Positions 1-4,962 of a stretch of 6,572 bases of DNA are shown here, in pieces. The stretch covers positions 2,540-9,111 of the forward strand of contig DUGD01000080.1 of assembly GCA_013331575.1 (NCBI GenBank), read 5' to 3'. Position 1 is the first letter of the stretch; each line of letters starts with the position of its first letter. Origin of the DNA: Candidatus Woesearchaeota archaeon. Lineage in GTDB: Archaea; Nanobdellota; Nanobdellia; Woesearchaeales; UBA525. The translations under genes and the position numbers were made by a program. Under the pieces are notes generated by a model that made no database searches, was not told the DNA's origin, and saw only the letters and a program-made list of their open reading frames with translations.

Positions 1-686
1 ACGCCGTATGGATCGGTTGCGGTGAAGACGATGCTCTGCGGTGAGGGGCAGGCACTCGAGAAGAACCGGACTTCCGAAGTGGGAAGGATCTGGATCTCGA
101 CGTCCGAGAGTGGCGTGCTCGTATAAGTCAATGGATCACCATCAGGGTCTGCAAAATAGGTGTCCAGGAAAAACGCCGATAGGGTCTTATTGGTCGCGAA
201 CTGCTGGTTCGGGACAGGCTTGATGAGATACGGCGGGTCGTTGATATTGAGCACTGTGAAATTGAAGTATTCTCTATCCTCATTATTCGAGCACCCTGAG
301 AGATCAGCAACAATGAACTCCGCAGTATGGTTTCCCACATCATCATTAGTGGGCGTGAAATTGATGATACCCGACGACGAGAGGTTGAATATATTATTCA
401 CAGATAACGGCATGTAGAACACGACACTATCATTCTGGGCGTCAGTGTAATTGAGACGACAGTAATAGCTTGAATTCTGCACCATCGTCGCATTGCACGG
501 CACGATGATACTCGGGGGATTATTGATGCAGAACGTCATTATCCCGCTCGAAGCCCGCGCAGTCGGGTCGGTCGTACGATCGGGAGGTCTGATGTGAGAC
601 ACAAGCAGGAACTGCGATACACCAATCACGAGCGTACAGATAAGGACTGTATACATCGCAGTCAACAAAACTCTTCGCTCATCCAC
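1..686 (-). CDS. Cadherin-like repeat surface protein, N-terminal part (gene continues beyond base 1)
   Basis: I translated the minus strand by hand: one open frame runs without a stop from the start region to base 1 (228 complete codons). Residues 7-29 form a hydrophobic signal or anchor segment after a charged start (MDERR). An extracytoplasmic region follows, with two cadherin/Ig-like repeats of the CADG/He_PIG kind. Repeat 1 covers about 56-149 and includes NNPP, YTDAQND, the stretch SGIINFTPTNDDVGNHT and the closing NINDPP. Repeat 2 covers 150 onward and includes FADPDGDPLTYT, then FTATDPYG at the edge. The D-x-D/N-G-D motifs are typical calcium-site positions. Nine N-X-S/T sequons and cysteines at 53, 64, 76, 132 and 213 fit a glycosylated, perhaps disulfide-bonded exterior. 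A TGA lies directly before GTG 695, so the start is GTG 695, GTG 686 (chosen, giving MDERR) or ATG 656. Proteins of this kind are often long adhesins; that role is inferred. Confidence 0.85.
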   Translation of the reverse strand, partial: MDERRVLLTAMYTVLICTLVIGVSQFLLVSHIRPPDRTTDPTARASSGIMTFCINNPPSIIVPCNATMVQNSSYYCRLNYTDAQNDSVVFYMPLSVNNIFNLSSSGIINFTPTNDDVGNHTAEFIVADLSGCSNNEDREYFNFTVLNINDPPYLIKPVPNQQFATNKTLSAFFLDTYFADPDGDPLTYTSTPLSDVEIQILPTSEVRFFSSACPSPQSIVFTATDPYG

Positions 687-718
687 AGATCCCACTCAGC
701 GTGGTTTCCGTCAAGAGA

Positions 719-727
719 TTATATAAA
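719..727 (-). promoter_or_regulatory. TATA box for the cadherin-like gene, near-leaderless transcript expected
   Basis: The minus strand reads TTTATATAA here, centred at about 723. Archaeal initiation normally falls about 25-27 bases downstream, near 697. That places the transcript start only 2-11 bases before the GTG candidates at 695 and 686, so the message would be leaderless or nearly so. No Shine-Dalgarno sequence is visible before those starts, in contrast to the GGTGG sites of the other genes. The site is partly palindromic and could read on the plus strand, but no good plus-strand gene lies at the right distance. Confidence 0.6.
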
Positions 728-728
728 C

Positions 729-983
729 GTAACGGGTGGAATGGCATGTAAGCGATAGAGGTGTTTCTCGTCAGGCGGAGCGTTCCAGACTCGAATGTAC
801 AGCAACGGCTCAAAGGCTCTTGGCAGCGGAGATAATTATCTCAAAGTATTGCGCTATAGGCATCCCGCGCGTCACGGTCGGACCACACCATAGTATAGAC
901 ACCTCAATAGGCAAGAATCGACGGATCGTCAAGAACGGTAAAATAGCGTTGGACAAGTTGGGGGTGCCAGTCGTTTGAGAACA
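729..983. other. 255-base intergenic spacer with no well-supported gene
   Basis: This separates the end of the four-gene unit from the promoter of the cadherin-like gene. On the minus strand a short T-rich stretch (complement of 931-946, CTATTTTACCGTTCTT) could serve as a weak archaeal terminator. A plus-strand frame from GTG 736 to TGA 978 encodes 80 residues ending GKIALDKLGVPVV. It has no in-frame ATG, no ribosome site upstream of its GTG, and a TATA-like sequence too close to it, so I do not call it a gene. On the minus strand the frame of the preceding gene stays open for 57 codons after its TGA (983 down to the next TGA at 812-810). No tRNA-like fold or repeat was found. Confidence 0.5.
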
Positions 984-1508
984 TCACTCCCAAGGCATGC
1001 GTCGAGTGTACGTGACCGTGAGAGTGCCATTGTGCGTGCCAAGAGGCATATCATCAGGTATTTCTGCATTGAACCTTAGCTCTACAGGAACACCGGGCAC
1101 GAGAGACACGCGATAAGAAGACGCAATCACAGTATCACGCATATAGGCGGGATCGATGCGAATGTGGGCTATGGCAGGGATGCCTGAGACTAAAGTCGCT
1201 CTCCGCTCGCCCCCGCCGCCACGGGGAATCCTCCCGAATGTGAGAGCGCTGGTGTTAGTGTCGAATCCTATTGCCGCGTCAGAGGTCACCTTGTACGTGA
1301 CGTCTTTCGTTTCAACATCGAAAATATACCATTCTTTCGCGAAGAAATAAGCGATCACACAACCCAGCATTGCGGCAAGAACAATAATGGGAATCAGCCA
1401 ACGTCTCGAACATAACCTCGACACTGCGCGCGTAGTTGGAGAACGCACCGTGACCGAAGAACGCCGTTTTCGCATCGAAGCAACGCCCATGACGAGGTTT
1501 GCTGCCAC
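984..1508 (-). CDS. N-terminally anchored single-span protein with extracytoplasmic beta module
   Basis: The 174-residue product has a strongly basic N-terminus (R/K-rich, residues 13-36), a membrane span at about 37-57 and an outside domain of about 115 residues, so N-in/C-out topology is expected. The outside domain has the landmarks FDTNTSALTFGRIPRGG at 82-98, SYRVSLVPG at 131-139 and the closing IPDDMPLGTHNGTL at 150-163. That closing motif matches the ends of the proteins at 3199-3861 and 4174-4824 (IPE-x4-GTH) and at 6147-6572 (VPFDEGAGTK), so I read it as a divergent copy of the same beta module. The GTG start at 1508 lies 14 bases after the upstream TAA; ATG 1490 and ATG 1475 (MRKRRSS) are alternatives, and none has a convincing ribosome site. 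It is the last gene of the apparent operon from 3922. Enzymatic function is unlikely and the real role is unknown. Confidence 0.8.
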   Translation of the reverse strand: MAANLVMGVASMRKRRSSVTVRSPTTRAVSRLCSRRWLIPIIVLAAMLGCVIAYFFAKEWYIFDVETKDVTYKVTSDAAIGFDTNTSALTFGRIPRGGGGERRATLVSGIPAIAHIRIDPAYMRDTVIASSYRVSLVPGVPVELRFNAEIPDDMPLGTHNGTLTVTYTRRMPWE

Positions 1509-1522
1509 GTTGTTTATCTAGT

Positions 1523-2935
1523 TTACGGCTTCGCAGCCCCGCTCACGGGTTTCGTAGATGTGACCGGCGGAACAACAGGGGCAGTCTGGGGCGATGATAA
1601 CGAGGCAGGAGAGGCCTGCTTCGAAGGTTGTTGCGCCGCTGCAGACGATACTGGACGGACCGAAGGTGCTTGCGAAGCGGCCTGTGCATTCGATGGCGGA
1701 ACGCGAGGTGACGATGCGAGCGGCGCCCGTTCCTTTGGACGTCGCAACAAGAGAACGATGATAACCACCATCATGATGAATAGCAGCACCACAATACCGA
1801 CGCCTATATAGACCATATTCTTCTCGAGCCATCCCTGTTCCGGCTCCGGAGGGAGAATAATATCGATGGGAGCGGTGAAAGACTCGCTCTTGGTGACATA
1901 GCGTTTGCCCACAGAATCATAGTCTTGGAACGTCACAGAGATATTGACATCGACACGTCCTGGAAGGAGCGACTCATCACGATCAATATACAAATCATAC
2001 TGTGTCTGGCCAAACGGCGGGATATTCTGACTTGGACTTTTCTTAGTCTGGGCACCGATGCGCACTTCAGCGTACACATCGCGCAATTCCCGATTCCACT
2101 CATTACCGATACTGAAAAAAAGTCTGTTGGTAGTATTATACGTTAAAGTAGGAGAGTGGTTGACAAGCCTCACGTGGAGAGTGCCTACCTTAAGAGTCTC
2201 CGACCAAGAATCGATACTATTCCCGTCATAATGAATAGTGGCGTTGATATCGTAATCACCGCCAGTAAGATCGTCCGTATCGATATTTGCAATCAATAAG
2301 GCCGATTCTTTCGAGGGCAACGGTTCAGGCGTCGACCACACACTCTTTATGAGCGCGCCGTCACGATAGAGTCGAATCTCAGCGGCGATACTGCTTATAT
2401 CCTGCAAGGTCCTGCTCACGACGCCAATCGTCGCATTCGCAGAGACACCTTGCGGTACCGGCAACGCTTGGAATGAAGTAAGTTCGATGAATTTGTCTTG
2501 ACGCAGGACGTGGAGCGTGAACATGAGCCGTGAAGCGGCCATAGACCCTACAGTCCCACCATCGCTGGGAGCCACCTCGCTCGATAAGACATAAATCTCA
2601 TATCTGCCTGGTCTGAGCTGTTGCGGCAGGTCGAAACGCAGCGCGACACCCCGCGGAGGACCATCGGGGTCTGGGTCGACGAGCGTTACGTAACGCATGA
2701 CGTTGTTATCCTCTGGCGTACCCACTGTCGAAGGCTCTTCTACGGTGCTGGTGTACGCGCTGACACGGATAGTCGGAGAATTGACCACCGCGAACGGTAT
2801 TTCATACTGCGCGCCAGGCGAAAATATGAATTCGCGTTGCGAAGGCATATTGCCAAATCCGACCGCCAGAACACTGCCAGAGGATATTGAAAGAATGAGA
2901 AAAAAAAGGATGAAACGCTCGAACTCCATAGTCAC
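1523..2935 (-). CDS. Signal peptide, beta-domain surface protein with C-terminal membrane anchor and low-complexity tail
   Basis: The 470-residue product has a signal peptide (about 1-24, ending SGSVLA). An ectodomain of about 345 residues looks like three successive beta-sandwich domains: about 27-145 (including FIFSPGAQYEIPFAVVN and LRPGRYEIYV), 146-250, and 251-360. A long membrane span lies at about 374-397, followed by RRPKER and a 70-residue tail rich in Pro, Ser, Ala and Gln, which topology places inside the cell. The third domain contains NEWNRELRDVYAEVRI at 278-293 and LYIDRD at 315-320, matching WNRQL and LYIDTD at the same spacing in the protein at 4963-6150. The two are therefore probably distant paralogs. 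The GTG start at 2935 overlaps the upstream TGA (GTGA); ATG 2929, giving MEFERF, is an equally credible start. Both imply translational coupling. Five sequons are present. The role is inferred to be an envelope anchor or scaffold; no enzyme motif is visible. Confidence 0.85.
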   Translation of the reverse strand: MTMEFERFILFFLILSISSGSVLAVGFGNMPSQREFIFSPGAQYEIPFAVVNSPTIRVSAYTSTVEEPSTVGTPEDNNVMRYVTLVDPDPDGPPRGVALRFDLPQQLRPGRYEIYVLSSEVAPSDGGTVGSMAASRLMFTLHVLRQDKFIELTSFQALPVPQGVSANATIGVVSRTLQDISSIAAEIRLYRDGALIKSVWSTPEPLPSKESALLIANIDTDDLTGGDYDINATIHYDGNSIDSWSETLKVGTLHVRLVNHSPTLTYNTTNRLFFSIGNEWNRELRDVYAEVRIGAQTKKSPSQNIPPFGQTQYDLYIDRDESLLPGRVDVNISVTFQDYDSVGKRYVTKSESFTAPIDIILPPEPEQGWLEKNMVYIGVGIVVLLFIMMVVIIVLLLRRPKERAPLASSPRVPPSNAQAASQAPSVRPVSSAAAQQPSKQASPASLSSPQTAPVVPPVTSTKPVSGAAKP

Positions 2936-3189
2936 TCGCGTATGCCCAACGCGACCATGCCTGTATTGGTCGAGTCAACCGACTTCGGCGGACCCTGGAT
3001 GACAAAACCTACTTCGGCCGTGCCCTGACGAGAGGATACATCATCGACTGCACGAGGAGGCGGACTACTAAGCGCCTGGTTGATATTCACCCAAGCTCCT
3101 ATGAAAGAAAAAACGACGACGAGCACCACTAGCACCAATATGGTACGCGATGAGATGTCGCCCGTTTGCTGTGTAGATTGTTCTTCCAT
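2932..3189 (-). CDS. Small single-span protein sharing the DIS-[NS]-[KR] anchor of its neighbours
   Basis: The 85-residue product has a polar N-terminus, then GDISSR directly before a strongly hydrophobic segment (about 16-35). A short outside portion of about 50 residues ends VALGIRE. The DISSR-hydrophobic arrangement corresponds to DISNK plus hydrophobic segment in the proteins at 3199-3861 and 4174-4824. The outside part has two short strand-like stretches, GTAEVGFVIQ (56-65) and STNTGMVALGI (73-83). They resemble the STGVANFTI that follows the anchor in the two larger proteins, as if this were a minimal, truncated version of the same architecture. The gene sits 9 bases after the upstream stop, and its own stop overlaps the next start. 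The tight packing and good ribosome site argue for a real gene. I do not recognise a family, and the function is unknown. Confidence 0.75.
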   Translation of the reverse strand: MEEQSTQQTGDISSRTILVLVVLVVVFSFIGAWVNINQALSSPPPRAVDDVSSRQGTAEVGFVIQGPPKSVDSTNTGMVALGIRE

Positions 3190-3195
3190 AGTAAT

Positions 3196-3200
3196 CCCTC
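3196..3200 (-). promoter_or_regulatory. Shine-Dalgarno site GAGGG for the 85-residue protein
   Basis: The minus strand reads GTGAGGGATTACTATG. GAGGG lies 6 bases before ATG 3189 and overlaps the TGA (3201-3199) of the preceding gene, so terminating and reinitiating ribosomes would share the site. This fixes the start at 3189. Confidence 0.6.
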
Positions 3201-3861
3201 ACGACGATGCCGTGGCGAGCACTGTGTTCGTGTGCGTGCCAGCGGCAGTATTCTCAGGTATTGATATCCAGAACGCCATCTGGAGGCTATCATTGCCACC
3301 AAGGTGATCGAGATAGTTGCAGATTTTCGCACCGTTAGGTCCGAAACCAGTCGCGTTCACCTCAAGGAACGTAGTGCCGTTCATGATAGAACCGCAGCTA
3401 TTCGACTCATTCTGCTTCACAAGGAACTGGAAACTAGCACCAGCACTGATGAAATTCGAAGCATTACCAGCAAGGGTGCCGGAAGTGAAGTTAACGCTCA
3501 CATTAACAGGAACCGAGCCATCATTCTCGATAGTCAGATTCTGAGTACTCACAGTATCGTTGAAGTCTACGCAACCGCAATTAACAACCGCACAAGACGA
3601 CTTCGTCTGATTAGTACCAAGATAGCACGTCTGCGAAGAGTTCACATTACCGACACCGAACGGAATAACAGTAGCACCAGCAAACTTGATACTCATAGTA
3701 CTATTGATAGTGAAATTAGCGACACCGGTAGAGCTAAGCGCACGACCGGTGGGCACGTACACGCCTTCGAGTTTATTGAGCGTGAATATAGTGCTTCCCG
3801 CCGATACAACCATAGCGACGAGGAGTATCAACGCAATACCTTTGTTCGAAATATCAGTCAT
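3199..3861 (-). CDS. Short N-anchored, sequon-rich glycoprotein-like surface protein (copy 1)
   Basis: The 220-residue product starts MTDISNKG, then has a hydrophobic segment (about 8-28), a short linker ending PTGRALSSTG (37-46) and a compact beta-rich outside domain closing with IPENTAAGTHTNTVLA (201-216). It has 13 N-X-S/T sequons and exactly six cysteines (79, 90, 95, 97, 156, 181), enough for three disulfides. The frame opens upstream at 3909, but that would precede the predicted transcript start (about 3893), and GGTGG sits 5 bases before ATG 3861, so I chose 3861. Residues 55-199 match the protein at 4174-4824 with about five substitutions. The core uses TTC, ATC, GGT, GTT, GCT and ACT heavily, a pattern often seen in abundant proteins. 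It is the first gene of the apparent four-gene operon. It is plausibly a major envelope subunit (inference); the K7-G8 junction before the hydrophobic run could also be read as a prepilin-like site. Confidence 0.88.
   Translation of the reverse strand: MTDISNKGIALILLVAMVVSAGSTIFTLNKLEGVYVPTGRALSSTGVANFTINSTMSIKFAGATVIPFGVGNVNSSQTCYLGTNQTKSSCAVVNCGCVDFNDTVSTQNLTIENDGSVPVNVSVNFTSGTLAGNASNFISAGASFQFLVKQNESNSCGSIMNGTTFLEVNATGFGPNGAKICNYLDHLGGNDSLQMAFWISIPENTAAGTHTNTVLATASS
3266..3699. repeat. 434-base direct repeat, copy 1 (core of the paired glycoprotein genes)
   Basis: Hand alignment to 4238-4671 (constant offset 972, no gaps) gives 14 mismatches in 434 bases, with 3587-3699 completely identical (113 bases). 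Identity falls abruptly outside: 8 mismatches in 3700-3722 and 9 in 3239-3265. The unit covers residues 55-199 of the encoded protein and excludes the membrane segment and the last strand. Confidence 0.9.
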
Positions 3862-3866
3862 GTGTT

Positions 3867-3871
3867 CCACC
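3867..3871 (-). promoter_or_regulatory. Shine-Dalgarno site GGTGG that fixes the start at 3861
   Basis: The minus strand reads AGGGTGGAACACATG, with GGTGG 5 bases before ATG 3861. The match to the archaeal 16S anti-SD is good, and it rejects the longer frame beginning at 3909. Confidence 0.75.
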
Positions 3872-3914
3872 CTATATGTCGGGAATCCCCAATCATGTGA
3901 CCTCGACAAACAGC

Positions 3915-3930
3915 ATTTATAATTCTTTCC
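3915..3930 (-). promoter_or_regulatory. TATA box with BRE-like flank, promoter of the four-gene operon
   Basis: The minus strand reads GGAAAGAA followed by TTATAAAT (3922-3915). The purine-rich flank fits a BRE for transcription factor B. Initiation about 25 bases downstream (near 3893) would give a leader of about 30 bases containing the GGTGG site. No other convincing promoter is seen before 984, and the gene spacings (overlap, 9 and 14 bases) support co-transcription of 3199-3861, 2932-3189, 1523-2935 and 984-1508. Confidence 0.7.
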
Positions 3931-4123
3931 ATTCCAAGATACAATCTGTTCTCACGCTCCAACCTGACATTGTGGTACAACAGGCAACAAGGAATCGGTC
4001 TTATTAACACAGAAGAATAGTTAGTACCTCGAGAGATGACCGAACTGTATGCGATGCTTGTGAGCCGGAACCCATAACATGAGGACTAGAACGAGACACA
4101 CTAGGAGGATAATAACACGAGTA
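3931..4123. other. Spacer between terminator and operon promoter; nothing recognised
   Basis: These 193 bases lie in the 312-base gap between ATG 3861 and the stop at 4174, outside the T-rich terminator and the TATA/BRE. I see no open frame of useful length with a start signal, no tRNA-like sequence and no strong hairpin. It is long for such a compact locus, so it may hold operator sites, but nothing specific is visible. Confidence 0.4.
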
Positions 4124-4173
4124 CAAGAACAATAAGAGAACAATAAAAGCAGAAAAAGAAGGGAAGAAGATAA
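4124..4173 (-). terminator. T-rich (U-tract) archaeal-type terminator after the single-gene unit
   Basis: Immediately after TGA 4176-4174 the minus strand becomes an almost pure pyrimidine run: TCTTCTTCCCTTC, then CTTTTTCTGCTTTTATTG, then a near-repeat of TTATTGTTCT. Archaeal RNA polymerase terminates on T-tracts without needing a hairpin, so this is a good terminator candidate. It would insulate the gene at 4174-4824 from the operon downstream. Confidence 0.65.
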
Positions 4174-4824
4174 TCAACTCGCCGTTGCAAGCACGGTGTT
4201 CGTGTGCGTACCCGCAGGAGTGCTTTCAGGTATTGCGATCCAGAACGCCATCTGGAGGCTATCATTGCCACCAAGGTGATCGAGATAGTTGCAGATTTTC
4301 GCACCGTTAGGCCCGAAACCAGTCGCGTTCACCTCAAGGAACGTAGTACCATTCATGATAGAACCGCAACTATTCGACTCATTCTGCTTCACAAGGAACT
4401 GGAAACTAGCACCAGAACCGATGAAATTCGAAGCATTACCAGCAACGGAACCGGAAGTGAAGTTAACACTCACATTAACAGGAACCGAGCCATCATTCTC
4501 GATAGTCAGATTCTGAGTACTCACCGTAGAGTTGAAGTCTACGCAACCGCAATTAACGACCGCACAAGACGACTTCGTCTGATTAGTACCAAGATAGCAC
4601 GTCTGCGAAGAGTTCACATTACCGACACCGAACGGAATAACAGTAGCACCAGCAAACTTGATACTCATAGTGTTGTTAATAGTAAAGTTGGCAACACCGG
4701 TTGATGTCAATGCACGTCCGGTTATAGTGCCCGCCTCATTCATAACGTACAACGAACTACTCAGGCTCACTACGAGAGCACCCAACAGTAGCAATGCAAG
4801 ACTTTTATTTGAGATATCGGCCAT
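4174..4824 (-). CDS. Short N-anchored, sequon-rich glycoprotein-like surface protein (copy 2)
   Basis: The 216-residue product starts MADISNKS, then has a hydrophobic segment (about 8-28), ITGRALTSTG (34-43), and the same outside domain as the protein at 3199-3861, ending IPESTPAGTHTNTVLATAS. The six cysteines are at equivalent positions (76, 87, 92, 94, 152, 178) and there are again 13 sequons. The anchor and linker differ clearly from copy 1 (two residues shorter before TGRAL), while residues 53-197 are nearly identical. The frame opens at 4860, but GGTGG 8 bases before ATG 4824 and the DISNK alignment with copy 1 support 4824. It has its own promoter and a T-rich terminator, so it appears monocistronic. 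Codon choice (TTC, ATC, GGT, GTT, GCT, ACT) suggests strong expression. It is likely an abundant extracellular, probably N-glycosylated, membrane-attached protein; the specific role is unknown. Confidence 0.88.
   Translation of the reverse strand: MADISNKSLALLLLGALVVSLSSSLYVMNEAGTITGRALTSTGVANFTINNTMSIKFAGATVIPFGVGNVNSSQTCYLGTNQTKSSCAVVNCGCVDFNSTVSTQNLTIENDGSVPVNVSVNFTSGSVAGNASNFIGSGASFQFLVKQNESNSCGSIMNGTTFLEVNATGFGPNGAKICNYLDHLGGNDSLQMAFWIAIPESTPAGTHTNTVLATAS
4238..4671. repeat. 434-base direct repeat, copy 2
   Basis: Partner of 3266-3699, gap-free with 14 mismatches. The sharp edges of identity do not coincide with the gene ends, and the flanking coding sequence is homologous but much more diverged, as expected from a gene-conversion tract. 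Confidence 0.9.
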
Positions 4825-4832
4825 TGTCCCAT

Positions 4833-4837
4833 CCACC
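4833..4837 (-). promoter_or_regulatory. Shine-Dalgarno site GGTGG for copy 2
   Basis: The minus strand reads GGTGGATGGGACAATG. GGTGG is 8 bases before ATG 4824, which selects this start over upstream in-frame starts at 4860, 4845 and 4839. Confidence 0.7.
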
Positions 4838-4895
4838 ATTATCATAGTGACCAGAGCCACTATAGATCCTACAGATTGTCCCCCGCGGTCCGTGA

Positions 4896-4912
4896 GTATA
4901 TATAGTTTTCTT
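4896..4912 (-). promoter_or_regulatory. TATA box with A/G-rich BRE-like flank, promoter of copy 2
   Basis: The minus strand reads AAGAAAAC followed by TATATATAC (4904-4896). The predicted transcript start is about 4874, leaving a leader of roughly 50 bases with the GGTGG site. It lies 50-60 bases after the stop of the upstream gene, so copy 2 has its own promoter, although read-through from upstream cannot be excluded. Confidence 0.65.
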
Positions 4913-4962
4913 TTTTGTAGTAAAGAGCATATCAGTAACCCAAGTACAGTAAAATCGCGGCG

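Noticed and set aside
736..978. Plus-strand 80-residue frame starting at GTG 736
   Set aside because: No ATG in frame, the GTG lies inside the only SD-like sequence (GGGTGG), the TATA-like element is about 10 bases away instead of the roughly 25 or more needed, and no recognisable domain is present. Kept only as a comment on the spacer.
1518..1832. Minus-strand 104-residue frame overlapping the tail of the 470-residue protein, and the plus-strand 1560-1811 frame
   Set aside because: They are out-of-frame readings of the Pro/Ser/Ala-rich tail, whose GC-rich low-complexity codons suppress stops in other frames.
3304..3900. Long plus-strand frame (198 residues) opposite the glycoprotein gene, with a related one at 4204-4704
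   Set aside because: Both are antisense to well-supported genes and resemble each other only because the underlying genes are nearly identical. The minus-strand products have anchors, sequons, promoters and ribosome sites; the plus-strand ones have none.
3862..3909. N-terminal extension of the glycoprotein frame to 3909
   Set aside because: It would begin upstream of the transcript start predicted from the TATA box at 3922-3915, and GGTGG with ATG 3861 gives a product that aligns with its twin from the first residues.
4124..4173. Short repeated TTATTGTTCT units as a possible CRISPR or iteron array
   Set aside because: Only two imperfect units of about ten bases within a pyrimidine-rich run directly after a stop codon; a T-rich terminator explains it better.
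4101..4304. Minus-strand frame starting MRKSATIS, with a near-identical one at 3129-3332
   Set aside because: Both arise from the same alternative frame of the 434-base repeat; after the repeat ends they diverge immediately, showing there is no selection on the frame.
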